From Suilimivivens sp009774465 (GTDB lineage Bacteria; Bacillota; Clostridia; Lachnospirales; Lachnospiraceae), in contig CANDAE010000007.1 of NCBI GenBank assembly GCA_947382645.1, positions 62,001 through 126,000 of the forward strand: DNA of 64,000 bases, read 5' to 3'. A program made the position numbers and the translations under genes. Below the pieces are notes generated by a model. That model saw only the letters and a program-made list of their open reading frames with translations, ran no database searches and was not told the DNA's origin. Position 1 is the first letter of the stretch. Every line of letters begins with the position of its first letter. This document shows, piece by piece, positions 9,105 through 17,409 of the stretch.

Positions 9105-9779
9105 TTACCTTTCAATTTCAACATGGATTTCATGCAAAATTTCAAGACTTTTCATTTTCTTATCTATAAACCGACTGCGAAATATCTCTGCAATCTGTGA
9201 AAGTTCTTCCAGCACCTGTTTCGTTACTGTAAAGGTATAGAGCTTTTCAACGGTAGTATTGACAATATAATTAACCGTATATTCCGTTGAATCCAGATAA
9301 GGAACATCTCTTCCGGGCAGTCCCGGATATTCCCCATTTATGGCAAGCGCCTTTATCTCAAATATGTATCTGACAAGTAAATTGGAAAGACCTTCATGCA
9401 AAAGCGCCCGCAGCGACTGATAAAGAAGCTTTAGCATTTCCTTTTCATCATTATTTTCTCTGGTATAGTAGTCCATCAGTTCTAAAAAGTACATTCCATA
9501 ACAGGCCGCCTCAAAATCATCCCGCAGTCCTTCAAAGTAATTGCTGATTGCTGTTTCAGAAACGCTGTAGGCGCTTTTTCCCACATATAAAGAGAATTTC
9601 CCAAAGCAAAAGGGATTGGTGGATGCCAACAGCCTGCTGCCCTGCTTTCTTGCGCCTCTTGCAAAAGCTGATATCTTTCCCCGCTCCCTTGTCAATATAA
9701 CTACCCGCCTGTCATATTCCCCAATGGGTTCCGTTTTTAAAATAATCCCTGTAACACCAATTAGTTCCTGCACCCTCAT
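9105..9779 (-). CDS. recO: DNA repair protein RecO
   Basis: RecO anneals complementary strands and loads RecA on SSB-coated gaps in the RecFOR pathway. The protein (about 224 residues) shows the N-terminal OB-fold signature GIILKTEPIGEYDRRVVILTRERGKISAFARGARK and the helical C-terminal half with EIKALAINGEYPGL. The usual zinc-binding cysteines of the C-terminal half are not visible, as in some Firmicute RecO proteins. I set the start at the ATG at 9779; a GTG at 9773 is equally possible, because the AAGGGG motif sits better for it. The 5' end overlaps the yqzL-like gene by about 68 bases in another frame. Confidence 0.93.
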   Translation of the reverse strand: MRVQELIGVTGIILKTEPIGEYDRRVVILTRERGKISAFARGARKQGSRLLASTNPFCFGKFSLYVGKSAYSVSETAISNYFEGLRDDFEAACYGMYFLELMDYYTRENNDEKEMLKLLYQSLRALLHEGLSNLLVRYIFEIKALAINGEYPGLPGRDVPYLDSTEYTVNYIVNTTVEKLYTFTVTKQVLEELSQIAEIFRSRFIDKKMKSLEILHEIHVEIER

Positions 9780-9903
9780 CGGCCCCTTCATTTTTTTCCG
9801 GCTCTGCCTTATCAGGCGTAACGTCTTTTCCTTCCCGGTAGGCCAGATAATCTTCAATCTTTCCCGTATTTAAAAATTGTTCCCAGTAATTTACCATTTT
9901 CAT
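9712..9903 (-). CDS. YqzL-like small protein between era and recO
   Basis: This 63-codon frame begins MKMVNYWEQFLNTGKIEDYL and continues AYREGKD. The pattern W-x-x-F-x-x-TG-x-I-x-x-YL-x-x-x-E matches the small YqzL family, which in Bacillus also lies between era and recO. A strong ribosome binding site (AGGGGG) stands five bases before the ATG at 9903. The first 27 residues carry the conserved part. The rest is read through the start of recO in another frame and is rich in Glu, Asp and Lys, so it may be unconstrained. I judge this a real gene from position, motif and binding site; its function is unknown. Confidence 0.72.
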   Translation of the reverse strand: MKMVNYWEQFLNTGKIEDYLAYREGKDVTPDKAEPEKNEGADEGAGTNWCYRDYFKNGTHWGI

Positions 9904-9973
9904 CTTGTGCCCCCTGATGCCAAAAGTATTCTTTTAAAAAATCATGGTATTAGGGTTTACTTTTTTACTTTTT

Positions 9974-10876
9974 CTATTCGCTGTCCCTGGGATTATAACC
10001 AAAATTTTTAAGAAGGAAATCGCTGTCTCTCCAATCCTTTTTTACCTTCACCCAAAGCTGCAGATTTACCTTACTCTCCAACAAATCTTCAATATCTCTT
10101 CTCGCATGAGAGCCAATCTTTTTTAACATTGTCCCCTGTTTTCCTATGATAATTCCCTTATGGGAATCCTTTTCACAGATAATGGTTGCTTCAATGTCGA
10201 CAATTTTACCACGCCATTTCATTTTTTCTATGGTTACTGCAATTCCATGAGGAATTTCCTCCTCCAGGCACCTGAGTGCTTTTTCTCTTATAAGCTCCGC
10301 CACGATCTGACGCTGGGGCTGATCTGTTATGGTGTCCTCGTCATAAAAAGCAGGCCCATAAGGCAGATACTGCATAATGCATTTCACCAGCTCCTTTGTA
10401 TTATCGTTTTTAAGCGCTGAAACAGGAACAATCTCTGCAAAATCCATTTCATTCCGGTAAGCGTCAATGAATCTTAAAAGATCTTCCCGCTTTACCATAT
10501 CAATTTTATTCATAACCAGTATCACCGGCGTATTTATTTTACTCAGCTGTTCCATAATATGCCGCTCGCCTGCCCCAATATAATCCGATGGTTCTACCAG
10601 CCATAAAATCACATCTACTTCCTTAAGACTTCTGTTGGCCACATTAACCATATAATCGCCCAGACGGTTCTTTGCTTTATGAATTCCCGGAGTATCCACA
10701 AACACAATCTGCCCTTCTTCATTGGTAAGAACCGTCTGAATACGGTTTCTTGTGGTCTGAGGTTTACTGGATGTAATGGCAATTTTCTGCCCAATGAGAC
10801 AATTCATTAATGTGGATTTTCCTACGTTTGGCCTGCCGATTAATGCTGCAAAGCCGGATTTATACTGGTCACTCAT
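9974..10876 (-). CDS. era: GTPase Era
   Basis: Era is an essential Ras-like GTPase that checkpoints 16S rRNA 3'-end maturation and 30S assembly. The 300-residue protein has the G1 motif GRPNVGKST (residues 14-22), G3 DTPGIHKAKNRLG (about 61), G4 NKID (about 123), G5 SALKND (about 154), and a C-terminal KH domain with GIIIGKQGTMLKKIG. It begins four bases after the stop of the DUF4349 gene and is followed by the yqzL-like and recO genes, an order conserved in Firmicutes. Confidence 0.98.
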   Translation of the reverse strand: MSDQYKSGFAALIGRPNVGKSTLMNCLIGQKIAITSSKPQTTRNRIQTVLTNEEGQIVFVDTPGIHKAKNRLGDYMVNVANRSLKEVDVILWLVEPSDYIGAGERHIMEQLSKINTPVILVMNKIDMVKREDLLRFIDAYRNEMDFAEIVPVSALKNDNTKELVKCIMQYLPYGPAFYDEDTITDQPQRQIVAELIREKALRCLEEEIPHGIAVTIEKMKWRGKIVDIEATIICEKDSHKGIIIGKQGTMLKKIGSHARRDIEDLLESKVNLQLWVKVKKDWRDSDFLLKNFGYNPRDSE

Positions 10877-10879
10877 TTT

Positions 10880-11947
10880 TTATTTTTCCTTTTCATTTTC
10901 CATTTCTTTTGTGTCTGTCTGGTCTTTTCCTGTTTCTGCTTCATGCTTTTTTTCTTTTTTATTTTCCGCTGCTTTTTTTTGTCTTTTCTTTGCCACACGT
11001 TTCACCAAAAGCCTGATTATCAGAACAAGCACGGCAATAATGACAGCCCAGACCATCAAATAAGGCAGGAAGATAATAAATCCGATTCCAAAATTGATAA
11101 ATCCATCTCCCACATTATAAAGGCTGCCTGCAAAACCGGTGGAAATTTTCTCCCATACCGTCTGTTCCTTCACCGGTGTCAGCTTTGTCACTTCATTGAT
11201 ATACAAATAAACCGTACTGTAATTTACCCTGTTATCCAGCGTGCGAAGCTGAGCTTCCATACTTTCAATCTGATAGCGCACCTCGGAAAGCCGGCTCTCT
11301 AAACTGATAATATCTTCTATGGTTTCCGCCTTTTCCAAAAGCTCAATAAGCCTTTCCTGCTCTGTAAGCAGCACCTTCTTATGGCTTTCCATATCCACAT
11401 ATTGCAGCGTTACGTCCGTTATGCTTTCATTTCTGCTGATCACATTGGATATTTCAGCCACTGCCGACAAAAATTCATCCAGCTTTTCCGCGGGAATGCG
11501 GATGGTCAAACTGGCATTTCTGGTGCCTTTCCCGTAATAATTGCTGCCATTATAGGTATAGCTTTCTTCTATGTATCCGCCAAGATTTCCGGTTTTTTCT
11601 CCTACAGTGGAAAGCAGCTCGTCAAAGGTTTCTGTTTCCACCTCCAGATTCACATCCCGTATCAGCTTACGCTGCACATTCTGCACCTGCACCCCTGACG
11701 CACCATCCCCTGCTTCTTGCGCATACTCCTCGGACGCAGCAGCTTCCGGCATAGCCTCCGCGCTGTAAATATCATCCGAAACATAAACTCCCGCATCATA
11801 AGCTTCCTCTGTCACCGCCGCCTGCGAAGCGGTATTCTTAGACGCTGCTCCACACCCTGCTGCCATCACCCCCAGCAAAACAGCCAATGCCAACACCGTC
11901 CCAATCCTGAACCCACTTTTTTTCTTCTTAATTTCCCTTTTCTCCAT
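10880..11947 (-). CDS. DUF4349-family lipoprotein with C-terminal membrane helix
   Basis: The 355-residue protein has a basic N-terminus, a hydrophobic segment and a lipobox (MAAGC near residue 33). A low-complexity linker is followed by the DUF4349 domain: RKLIRDVNLEVETETFDELL, GGYIEESYTYNG, RIPAEKLDEFL, and a coiled coil from about residue 205 (LLTEQERLIELLEKAETIEDI). A second hydrophobic helix near residue 295 and a Lys/Glu-rich tail end the protein, so it is probably anchored at both ends with the DUF4349 domain outside. I chose the ATG at 11947 because GGGAGG lies six bases upstream; the frame stays open 28 codons further. It heads the era-recO transcript. Function unknown. Confidence 0.85.
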   Translation of the reverse strand: MEKREIKKKKSGFRIGTVLALAVLLGVMAAGCGAASKNTASQAAVTEEAYDAGVYVSDDIYSAEAMPEAAASEEYAQEAGDGASGVQVQNVQRKLIRDVNLEVETETFDELLSTVGEKTGNLGGYIEESYTYNGSNYYGKGTRNASLTIRIPAEKLDEFLSAVAEISNVISRNESITDVTLQYVDMESHKKVLLTEQERLIELLEKAETIEDIISLESRLSEVRYQIESMEAQLRTLDNRVNYSTVYLYINEVTKLTPVKEQTVWEKISTGFAGSLYNVGDGFINFGIGFIIFLPYLMVWAVIIAVLVLIIRLLVKRVAKKRQKKAAENKKEKKHEAETGKDQTDTKEMENEKEK

Positions 11948-12053
11948 AACAATCCTCCCACCGGAGCGCCCATACGGAAACCCAAACCAAACATCAAATC
12001 CGCCTCTCCAATTCCCGTCCAACGCATCCACAGCCTAAGTTAACAGTAACAAA

Positions 12054-12264
12054 GTGGTGAAAATTCCGTAGCCTTCTGGAATATTCCGGCATTATATTCT
12101 GCGAAAATCCTTATGCACCATGTAATCAAGACAATAGAAGGCAGGAGGGGCATTCCCCGACTGACTTCTGTTCTATTTGGCTTGATGGAATGTCCGGTGC
12201 AACAGGATTTGAGCAGAAAATATTGCTGGAATATTCCCACCACGCTACAAATTTTCCACCCCAC
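12054..12264. repeat. Long imperfect inverted-repeat element, about 210 bp, between the M16C peptidase and DUF4349 genes
   Basis: The 369-base gap 11948-12316 is filled mainly by this element. The arm at 12078-12119 and the reverse complement of 12196-12237 agree at 35 of 42 positions, including an intact GGAATATTCC in both arms. Pairing continues outward to GTGG (12054) and CCAC (12264) and inward to an apical hairpin: AGAAG 12136-12140 with CTTCT 12165-12169, CAG 142-144 with CTG 161-163, and GGGG 147-150 with CCCC 155-158. The whole would fold as one rod. It could be a MITE-like repeat, a long 3' hairpin of the peptidase mRNA, or a structured RNA. I see no target-site duplication and no real gene in it. 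Confidence 0.75.
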
Positions 12265-12316
12265 ATACCATAGATACGTTTCCTCTCCCCCATTTTTATG
12301 GAAAAACTATAACTTT

Positions 12317-15244
12317 TTAGTGAAACAACTGCTCCACGCTCATAAACAAATCCCTGTTTTCCTTAATTTTTTCTCCATTACCTACCACACACAGATAATC
12401 TTCCTCCATAAAGCTCCGTACATACTCATACAGCCCCCGGAGCTGTTCCTGTGTGGTTGCCAGCAGTTCATCTCTTTCCTTCTGCACCCGCTCCATAGAA
12501 AGTCCTGTCAGATATCCACCCAGAGAATAAAGCCCCTTAACTGCCGGCGTCATGGGAGTATCCAGCTCGCTGACCGCGCCAATGATAAACTGGGTTACTG
12601 TGCGTTCGTCCAAAGTAACTTTTTCAATGTAATCGGCCGCCTTTTCATAAACATCAAGGGTTTTCTCCAGATTCGGATCTCTATAGGACACGAAATAGGC
12701 GTCTCCATTTTTATAGAAATTGCACATGCAGCCATAAGCGCCGCCCTTCACCCTTACATTATTCCAAAGGTAATCGTACCCCATCATGATCTTAAGCACC
12801 TTAAGGGCGCCTGTATAGGGAAGTCCTTTTTTCATAAAATTACCTGCTCTGCACACATACTGCACCTGTCCTGCAGTCATAAATGCCTCATTCTTCTTTA
12901 CAGGTTCTATTTTACCTTCTGCTTCTTTAATCTGATCTGTAAAAAGATGCTTCTTTAACTCACTTACCGCCTCTTCCAATCCCGGATATCCTTCTTTTGC
13001 CGCGGTATAATCCACCAGAAGATTCTCCGGCCTGAAAATACATTTTACCAGTTTTTTCAAATTGGAAACCAGTTCTTCTTTTTTATCCTCGAAATTCTTT
13101 TCCAGATCCTCAAGCAGCCTGTATTGGGGAATTCCGCTGAACTGCTCCGATGCTGCGGCAGTAGGTGAAAAATAGGAAAGGGTTCTTAAAAGCGCAAGAG
13201 AGTGCCCGGCCCCTGTCATAACCGCCTGCATTCTTGACTTGCTTTCTGCAATAATTTCATAAAGCCGCCTGGTATTTTCAAACTGAGAAGTAAGTATAAT
13301 CTCCTGCATCAGTTCAAGCGCCTTATCCCTCTTTTCATAGAGAGACTTGGCACGTATTTCCAGCGTAAGCTTATATTCTTCCATGCGTTCTGCATTGGTG
13401 TATGTGCTTACCACCGCCTTGATTCCGCCGGTATGAATATTGATCTCATTAAACAGTTCTCTATAGCTGTAATGCTCTGTATCCACCATCATAAGAACAG
13501 CCTTTAAAATTCCCACATAAGGCAGAAGATCTGTGGGAACCTGCTTTAAGTCAAAAACAAGATTTAAATAACCGATGCCATTGGTAAACAGCTCATGGAA
13601 AAGAATGGTGGTTCCTTCTAATGTATGCACCTCATTTACATACGCCGCCGCTTCCTTTTTCATATCTTCCCTGTTAAGCAAAGGAATCGTTTTAAGTGCT
13701 TCTTCGCTGCTTGGCTCCTCCTGATAGGCAAAAAGGGCATGTGTCTGATCTATAATGGCCTGCCTTTCCTCCTCTGGCAGAGTATTTTTGTATTCCTGCA
13801 GCCTTTCAAAAAGTTCTTTATCTTTCTTTGTGGTAAGCCCCTGCACAGGCTTCACCATAAGGATTGTCTTATGAGAATTGTCAAGGATAAAGGTTTTAAT
13901 CAGTCCTTCAAAGTAACCATTTCCGATAGATTCCTTTAACTTTTCAAAAGTCTGATTTGCCTCAATATGCATAAAAGGCGTACTTTCATCATACAGCCAG
14001 CTATCCAGTGCCTGCAGTCCCAGCATCAATCCTCTTGGGTAAGAGCCAAAATCCGCCTCCCTGTATTTAAACTCAAAATAGTTGATTGCTGCTGCCAGCG
14101 CCTTTTTATCCAGACCATTCTTTACAGCATCTGCAAGCACCTGCTCAATCACCGAAATAAATTCTTCTCTTTGGCTTTCCTGCGCACTTTTTGCCACAAT
14201 GGAAAAATATGGCTGGTAAATGCCATTTTCAAGGGAACTGTAAACATCCTTGCCGATTCCTCTATCTATCAGCGCCTGCTTAACCGGTGCGCCAGGTGCA
14301 GAACAAAGCACATAATCCAGCACATCCATTGCCGCATAAAGCATTTTATCAAGACTGGTTCCCATAGAAATATTGTAGGTCAGATAAGTGTTTTCTTTAA
14401 GCTCTTCATCCTCCATAATGGAATATTCCTTTGTGAGCATCCTGGGCCCGTCAAATGCCTTCTGCATTCCAATGGCAGAATCCACTTTAATCTGCTCAAA
14501 AGCAGACAGATAATTTTCATCCAGAAAATTCAAATATTCCACTGCATCCAGATTGCCATATAAATAAATATAGCTGTTTGAAGGATGGTAATATTTCTGA
14601 TGAAAGGCAAGAAACTCCTCATAAGTCAGCTCCGGAATCACATCCGGATCTCCTCCCGATTCAATTCCATAAGAAGTATCCGGATATAAAGAATTCATAA
14701 TTTCCCGCTCCACCACGTCATCCGGAGAAGAAAAAGCCCCCTTCATCTCATTGTAAACCACACCGTTTATGGAAAGATCGTCCTCCATGCTTTCCATTTC
14801 ATAGTGCCAGCCCTCCTGCCTGAATATTTTTTCCTCCTGATAGATATTGGGGTAAAAAACCGCATCCAGATAAACGTGTACCAGATTTTTAAAATCCCTG
14901 TCATTACAGCTTGCCACAGGATAAACCGTCTTATCCGGATAGGTCATTGCATTTAAAAAGGTATTCAGGGAACCTTTTGCCAGCTCTATAAAAGGATCCT
15001 TAACCGGAAAATTCTTTGAGCCGCAAAGTACGGAATGCTCCAAAATGTGAGCCACACCTGTACTGTTTTTCGGCGGTGTGCGGAATCCAATGTAAAATAC
15101 CTTATTTTCATCATCATTTAATAAAAGCGTAACTGACGCCCCTGTTTTTTTATGTTTCAGAATATATCCTTCCGAGTTCAAATCACTGATCTTTCTTCTC
15201 TCAACTACCTGATATGCTTCCAAATTTTCCACTTGCTGTCCCAT
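12317..15244 (-). CDS. Peptidase M16C family zinc metalloprotease (presequence-protease type)
   Basis: The 975-residue protein is an inverzincin of the pitrilysin clan, which degrades peptides inside a closed chamber. The inverted zinc motif HILEH occupies residues 66-70 and is followed by VLCGSKNFPVKDPF and by NEMKGAFSSPDD, where the third zinc ligand is expected. The middle M16C-associated domain and the second, inactive half (VKGGAYGCMCNFYKNGDAYFVSYRDPN) are complete, so the length is normal. No signal peptide is seen; the enzyme should be cytoplasmic. It starts 50 bases after the preceding gene and is probably the last gene of the rhomboid-like/sigma-like operon. Confidence 0.92.
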   Translation of the reverse strand: MGQQVENLEAYQVVERRKISDLNSEGYILKHKKTGASVTLLLNDDENKVFYIGFRTPPKNSTGVAHILEHSVLCGSKNFPVKDPFIELAKGSLNTFLNAMTYPDKTVYPVASCNDRDFKNLVHVYLDAVFYPNIYQEEKIFRQEGWHYEMESMEDDLSINGVVYNEMKGAFSSPDDVVEREIMNSLYPDTSYGIESGGDPDVIPELTYEEFLAFHQKYYHPSNSYIYLYGNLDAVEYLNFLDENYLSAFEQIKVDSAIGMQKAFDGPRMLTKEYSIMEDEELKENTYLTYNISMGTSLDKMLYAAMDVLDYVLCSAPGAPVKQALIDRGIGKDVYSSLENGIYQPYFSIVAKSAQESQREEFISVIEQVLADAVKNGLDKKALAAAINYFEFKYREADFGSYPRGLMLGLQALDSWLYDESTPFMHIEANQTFEKLKESIGNGYFEGLIKTFILDNSHKTILMVKPVQGLTTKKDKELFERLQEYKNTLPEEERQAIIDQTHALFAYQEEPSSEEALKTIPLLNREDMKKEAAAYVNEVHTLEGTTILFHELFTNGIGYLNLVFDLKQVPTDLLPYVGILKAVLMMVDTEHYSYRELFNEINIHTGGIKAVVSTYTNAERMEEYKLTLEIRAKSLYEKRDKALELMQEIILTSQFENTRRLYEIIAESKSRMQAVMTGAGHSLALLRTLSYFSPTAAASEQFSGIPQYRLLEDLEKNFEDKKEELVSNLKKLVKCIFRPENLLVDYTAAKEGYPGLEEAVSELKKHLFTDQIKEAEGKIEPVKKNEAFMTAGQVQYVCRAGNFMKKGLPYTGALKVLKIMMGYDYLWNNVRVKGGAYGCMCNFYKNGDAYFVSYRDPNLEKTLDVYEKAADYIEKVTLDERTVTQFIIGAVSELDTPMTPAVKGLYSLGGYLTGLSMERVQKERDELLATTQEQLRGLYEYVRSFMEEDYLCVVGNGEKIKENRDLFMSVEQLFH

Positions 15245-15294
15245 AAATCAAATAACCTTCCTTTTTATTTTTTATCTGTTAATCATTATACCCA

Positions 15295-15732
15295 TTATAC
15301 ACTGAAAGTCATCATACCCATTTTGGATATTATGATTTCCCTGATCAGCATCCCGCAGGCTTTCTTCCTTGCCAGATTCACTTCCGTAAGCTCCTTTAAG
15401 GAAAGAACTTCTTCCCGATATTCCATTTTTCTTTTGCCCAGCAGTGTATTCTTTTCAACCTGCTTCTGAACCTTTATGCGGATTTTAAGCTGTTTAAAAG
15501 TTTCATAAAGAAAGGAGTCACCGGTAAGATAATAAAACTGGCTTTCCAGCGTAGTGTCAGGAGCTGCTTCCTTTAAAATATAATGCGTCAGAATTGCCTT
15601 CAGTTTAAATGGCACCATCTCCTGCTTAAGCAGTTCCTCATAGGAAAACCGGGCGCCCAGATAAATATTTCCAGTGTCCTGAAGCACATATTTAAAATCC
15701 TCATATTGTGTAACATTTTCCTTTATCTTCAT
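15295..15732 (-). CDS. Conserved hypothetical protein, 145 residues
   Basis: The gene starts one base after the TAA of the sigma-like gene (ATG 15732 directly downstream of stop 15736-15734), which argues for translational coupling. The protein begins MKIKENVTQYEDFKYVLQDT, is charged and probably mostly helical, and contains LESQFYYLTGDSFLYETFKQL and a basic stretch (KRKMEYREEVLSLKEL). No signal peptide, membrane segment, metal motif or known domain is visible. A frame extension eight codons upstream is possible but overlaps the previous gene. I do not recognise the family. The tight linkage suggests a role with the sigma-like protein upstream. Confidence 0.75.
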   Translation of the reverse strand: MKIKENVTQYEDFKYVLQDTGNIYLGARFSYEELLKQEMVPFKLKAILTHYILKEAAPDTTLESQFYYLTGDSFLYETFKQLKIRIKVQKQVEKNTLLGKRKMEYREEVLSLKELTEVNLARKKACGMLIREIIISKMGMMTFSV

Positions 15733-15733
15733 T

Positions 15734-16471
15734 TTAATCCAAATCCTCGATTGCAAAACCGCTTATGCGCATGGCATCCTCAATTGACTTTTGAGACAAG
15801 CCTGTTTCTTCTGCAAGCTCCTTAATGGTAACCTTCCTGTGAAGTTCCTCCGCCAGTTCTCTTGCCTTATCCGCCACTTGATTCACCCGCTCCGCCGCCT
15901 TTTTATCCGTGTCCGTTTCCTTAAGCGTCTGGGCAATCATTTCCTCCATTGCATTCATAATCATCTGAATCAATACACCTTCCGCCTGAGCGGCATTTTC
16001 CTGGGCGCCTAACAAAGTAACCCCTATGGTCAAAGCCACATTTCCCTCTCCGATCAAATCCTCCAAAAAAACCCCCTGACCGGAATAAAGTTTGGAGATC
16101 TCCACCACCTGGGGAAGATAAACATGAATTAATTTCTCCTGCGCTTCTGCAGCTCCGGCCATAGCAGACAAAATCAGCGCTTCTTTTTCCCCTTCACTGA
16201 CCGTTTCCAACATTTCCAGCTCTTTCTTATAGGCTTCCAGATAATCTATTTCCTCTTCGGAGAGATATTCGTCCAAATCAACCGGCTCTCCAATACCAAT
16301 TTTGTGTTTTTTTAAATAATCAAATACCAGTGCAAGCTGGTTTTCCTCAAGGGAAAGTTCTTTAAAGGCTTCCTTCACCTGTTCTTCACTGATACAGTTT
16401 CCCTGCTCCTTTGCCAGCTTCCTGACCGCTTCCAAGGTCTTCGCAAATGCAATTTCCTGATTTTCCTTCAT
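15734..16471 (-). CDS. Sigma-70-like protein with regions 1.1, partial 2 and 3 but no region 4
   Basis: This 245-residue acidic protein resembles parts of a primary sigma factor. Residues 1-55 look like region 1.1 (ISEEQVKEAFKELSLEENQLALVFDYLKK). Residues 105-155 resemble regions 2.1-2.2 (AQEKLIHVYLPQVVEISKLYSG then VFLEDLIGEGNVAL), the beta' coiled-coil-binding part. Residues 200-240 look like region 3 (VNQVADKARELAEELHRKV then TIKELAEETGLSQKSIEDA). The promoter-melting and -10-reading residues of regions 2.3-2.4 are not recognisable and there is no region 4. It may bind RNA polymerase without acting as a full sigma factor. It lies between the rhomboid-like gene (12-base gap) and the 145-residue protein. 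The sigma relation is inferred by eye. Confidence 0.68.
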   Translation of the reverse strand: MKENQEIAFAKTLEAVRKLAKEQGNCISEEQVKEAFKELSLEENQLALVFDYLKKHKIGIGEPVDLDEYLSEEEIDYLEAYKKELEMLETVSEGEKEALILSAMAGAAEAQEKLIHVYLPQVVEISKLYSGQGVFLEDLIGEGNVALTIGVTLLGAQENAAQAEGVLIQMIMNAMEEMIAQTLKETDTDKKAAERVNQVADKARELAEELHRKVTIKELAEETGLSQKSIEDAMRISGFAIEDLD

Positions 16472-16483
16472 AAATTCCCTTTC

Positions 16484-17359
16484 CTAATACTTCTTTACAT
16501 GGGTATGTGTAAAAAGATGATCCTGGCAATATTCATAATTTCCGTCGCATTTGGAACAAAACCTGAATTCCAGCTCCGGATTGATCTCTTCCGTTCTCCC
16601 GCAAATGGCGCATTTATGTCTGGTTATTTTTGTGGTCTTTTTCACTTCTCTTCTAAACTCCTGCCTGCGCTTTACCTGCCTTGGCGACATATGTATCCGC
16701 CCTCTGCTGGTAAAGAAAAATACCACAAAATTCATTAAGGATGCGCCGATTACAAACCGGATTGCAACCCCGCCTGCAACAAACTGATAAATTAAGAGTG
16801 CACCGTAAATAATTCCCATAACCTTGATCTTAATGGGAATAAAGAAAAACAATAAGATCTGCATATTGGGGTAAGTGGCAGCAAATGCAAGGAATATGGA
16901 CATATTTACATAATATGTGCTGAACATGGACGCTAACGGAGAGTAACCCTGATAAGTTCCCCACAGCGCCACACCTGAATCCCCTGCAAAGATCCACGTA
17001 TAAACAAACAGCAAAAAGGCCCCCAGGATTGTAAACAGTACTCCCGAAAAAATATATACATTATACCTGTAGGTTCCCCACGTCCGCTCTAATGTAGTCC
17101 CCAGTGAATAATAAAAATACAGCATCAAAAGAGTAAAAAAATCAAAGCTTGAGGGCGGCACAATCAACCATGTTAAAAGCCGCCACACCTGCCCATGAAA
17201 GATAATTTCATAGGGATTTAAATATAAATAGCTTAACAGGTCAGGATACAGCATTTGAAAAAGATAACCACATGCATAACATATAATCAACATCAATGAC
17301 AAATTTCGTATCGCATACTTTCCAAATTTCTTTTCAAATTTACTTGGGGATTTCATCAT
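16484..17359 (-). CDS. Rhomboid-fold membrane protein with degenerate active site and C-terminal zinc ribbon
   Basis: The 291-residue protein has about six membrane segments and the loop-1 order of rhomboids (FHGQVWRLLTWLIVPPSS, then LGTTLERTWGTYRYNVY). The segment matching the catalytic helix reads PLASMFSTYYVNMSIFLAFA followed by TYPNMQILLFFFIPIKIK; the GxSG serine motif is absent. The last helix has GASLMNFVV where active rhomboids carry the catalytic histidine. The cytosolic tail holds CAICGRT and FCSKCDGNYEYCQDH, a likely zinc ribbon. It is therefore probably a pseudoprotease or scaffold. The start at 17359 has AAAGGAG six bases upstream. It heads an operon with the sigma-like protein, an unknown protein and an M16C peptidase. 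Confidence 0.82.
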   Translation of the reverse strand: MMKSPSKFEKKFGKYAIRNLSLMLIICYACGYLFQMLYPDLLSYLYLNPYEIIFHGQVWRLLTWLIVPPSSFDFFTLLMLYFYYSLGTTLERTWGTYRYNVYIFSGVLFTILGAFLLFVYTWIFAGDSGVALWGTYQGYSPLASMFSTYYVNMSIFLAFAATYPNMQILLFFFIPIKIKVMGIIYGALLIYQFVAGGVAIRFVIGASLMNFVVFFFTSRGRIHMSPRQVKRRQEFRREVKKTTKITRHKCAICGRTEEINPELEFRFCSKCDGNYEYCQDHLFTHTHVKKY

Positions 17360-17391
17360 TGTCTTCTCCTTTTAAGGTTTATTCATTACCT

Positions 17392-17409
17392 TATATGAAA
17401 CTTCATATA
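17392..17409. promoter_or_regulatory. Palindrome at the start of the rhomboid-like operon
   Basis: TATATGAA (17392-17399) is followed after two bases by TTCATATA (17402-17409). It overlaps the -10 end of the leftward promoter and its expected start point, a usual place for a repressor site. Confidence 0.4.

Noticed and set aside
9712..9903. Frameshift splitting recO at its 5' end
   Set aside because: RecO has a complete N-terminus from 9779, and the upstream frame has its own conserved motif and binding site.
12040..12264. A 74-codon minus-strand frame in the gap downstream of the M16C gene
   Set aside because: It lies almost wholly within the hairpin element, has no ribosome binding site and its reading follows the palindrome.
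12113..12958. A 281-codon plus-strand frame
   Set aside because: Most of it is antisense to the M16C peptidase gene, with no binding site and protein-like features only on the other strand.
13967..14563. A 198-codon plus-strand frame
   Set aside because: It lies fully antisense to the M16C gene and has a composition typical of a shadow frame.
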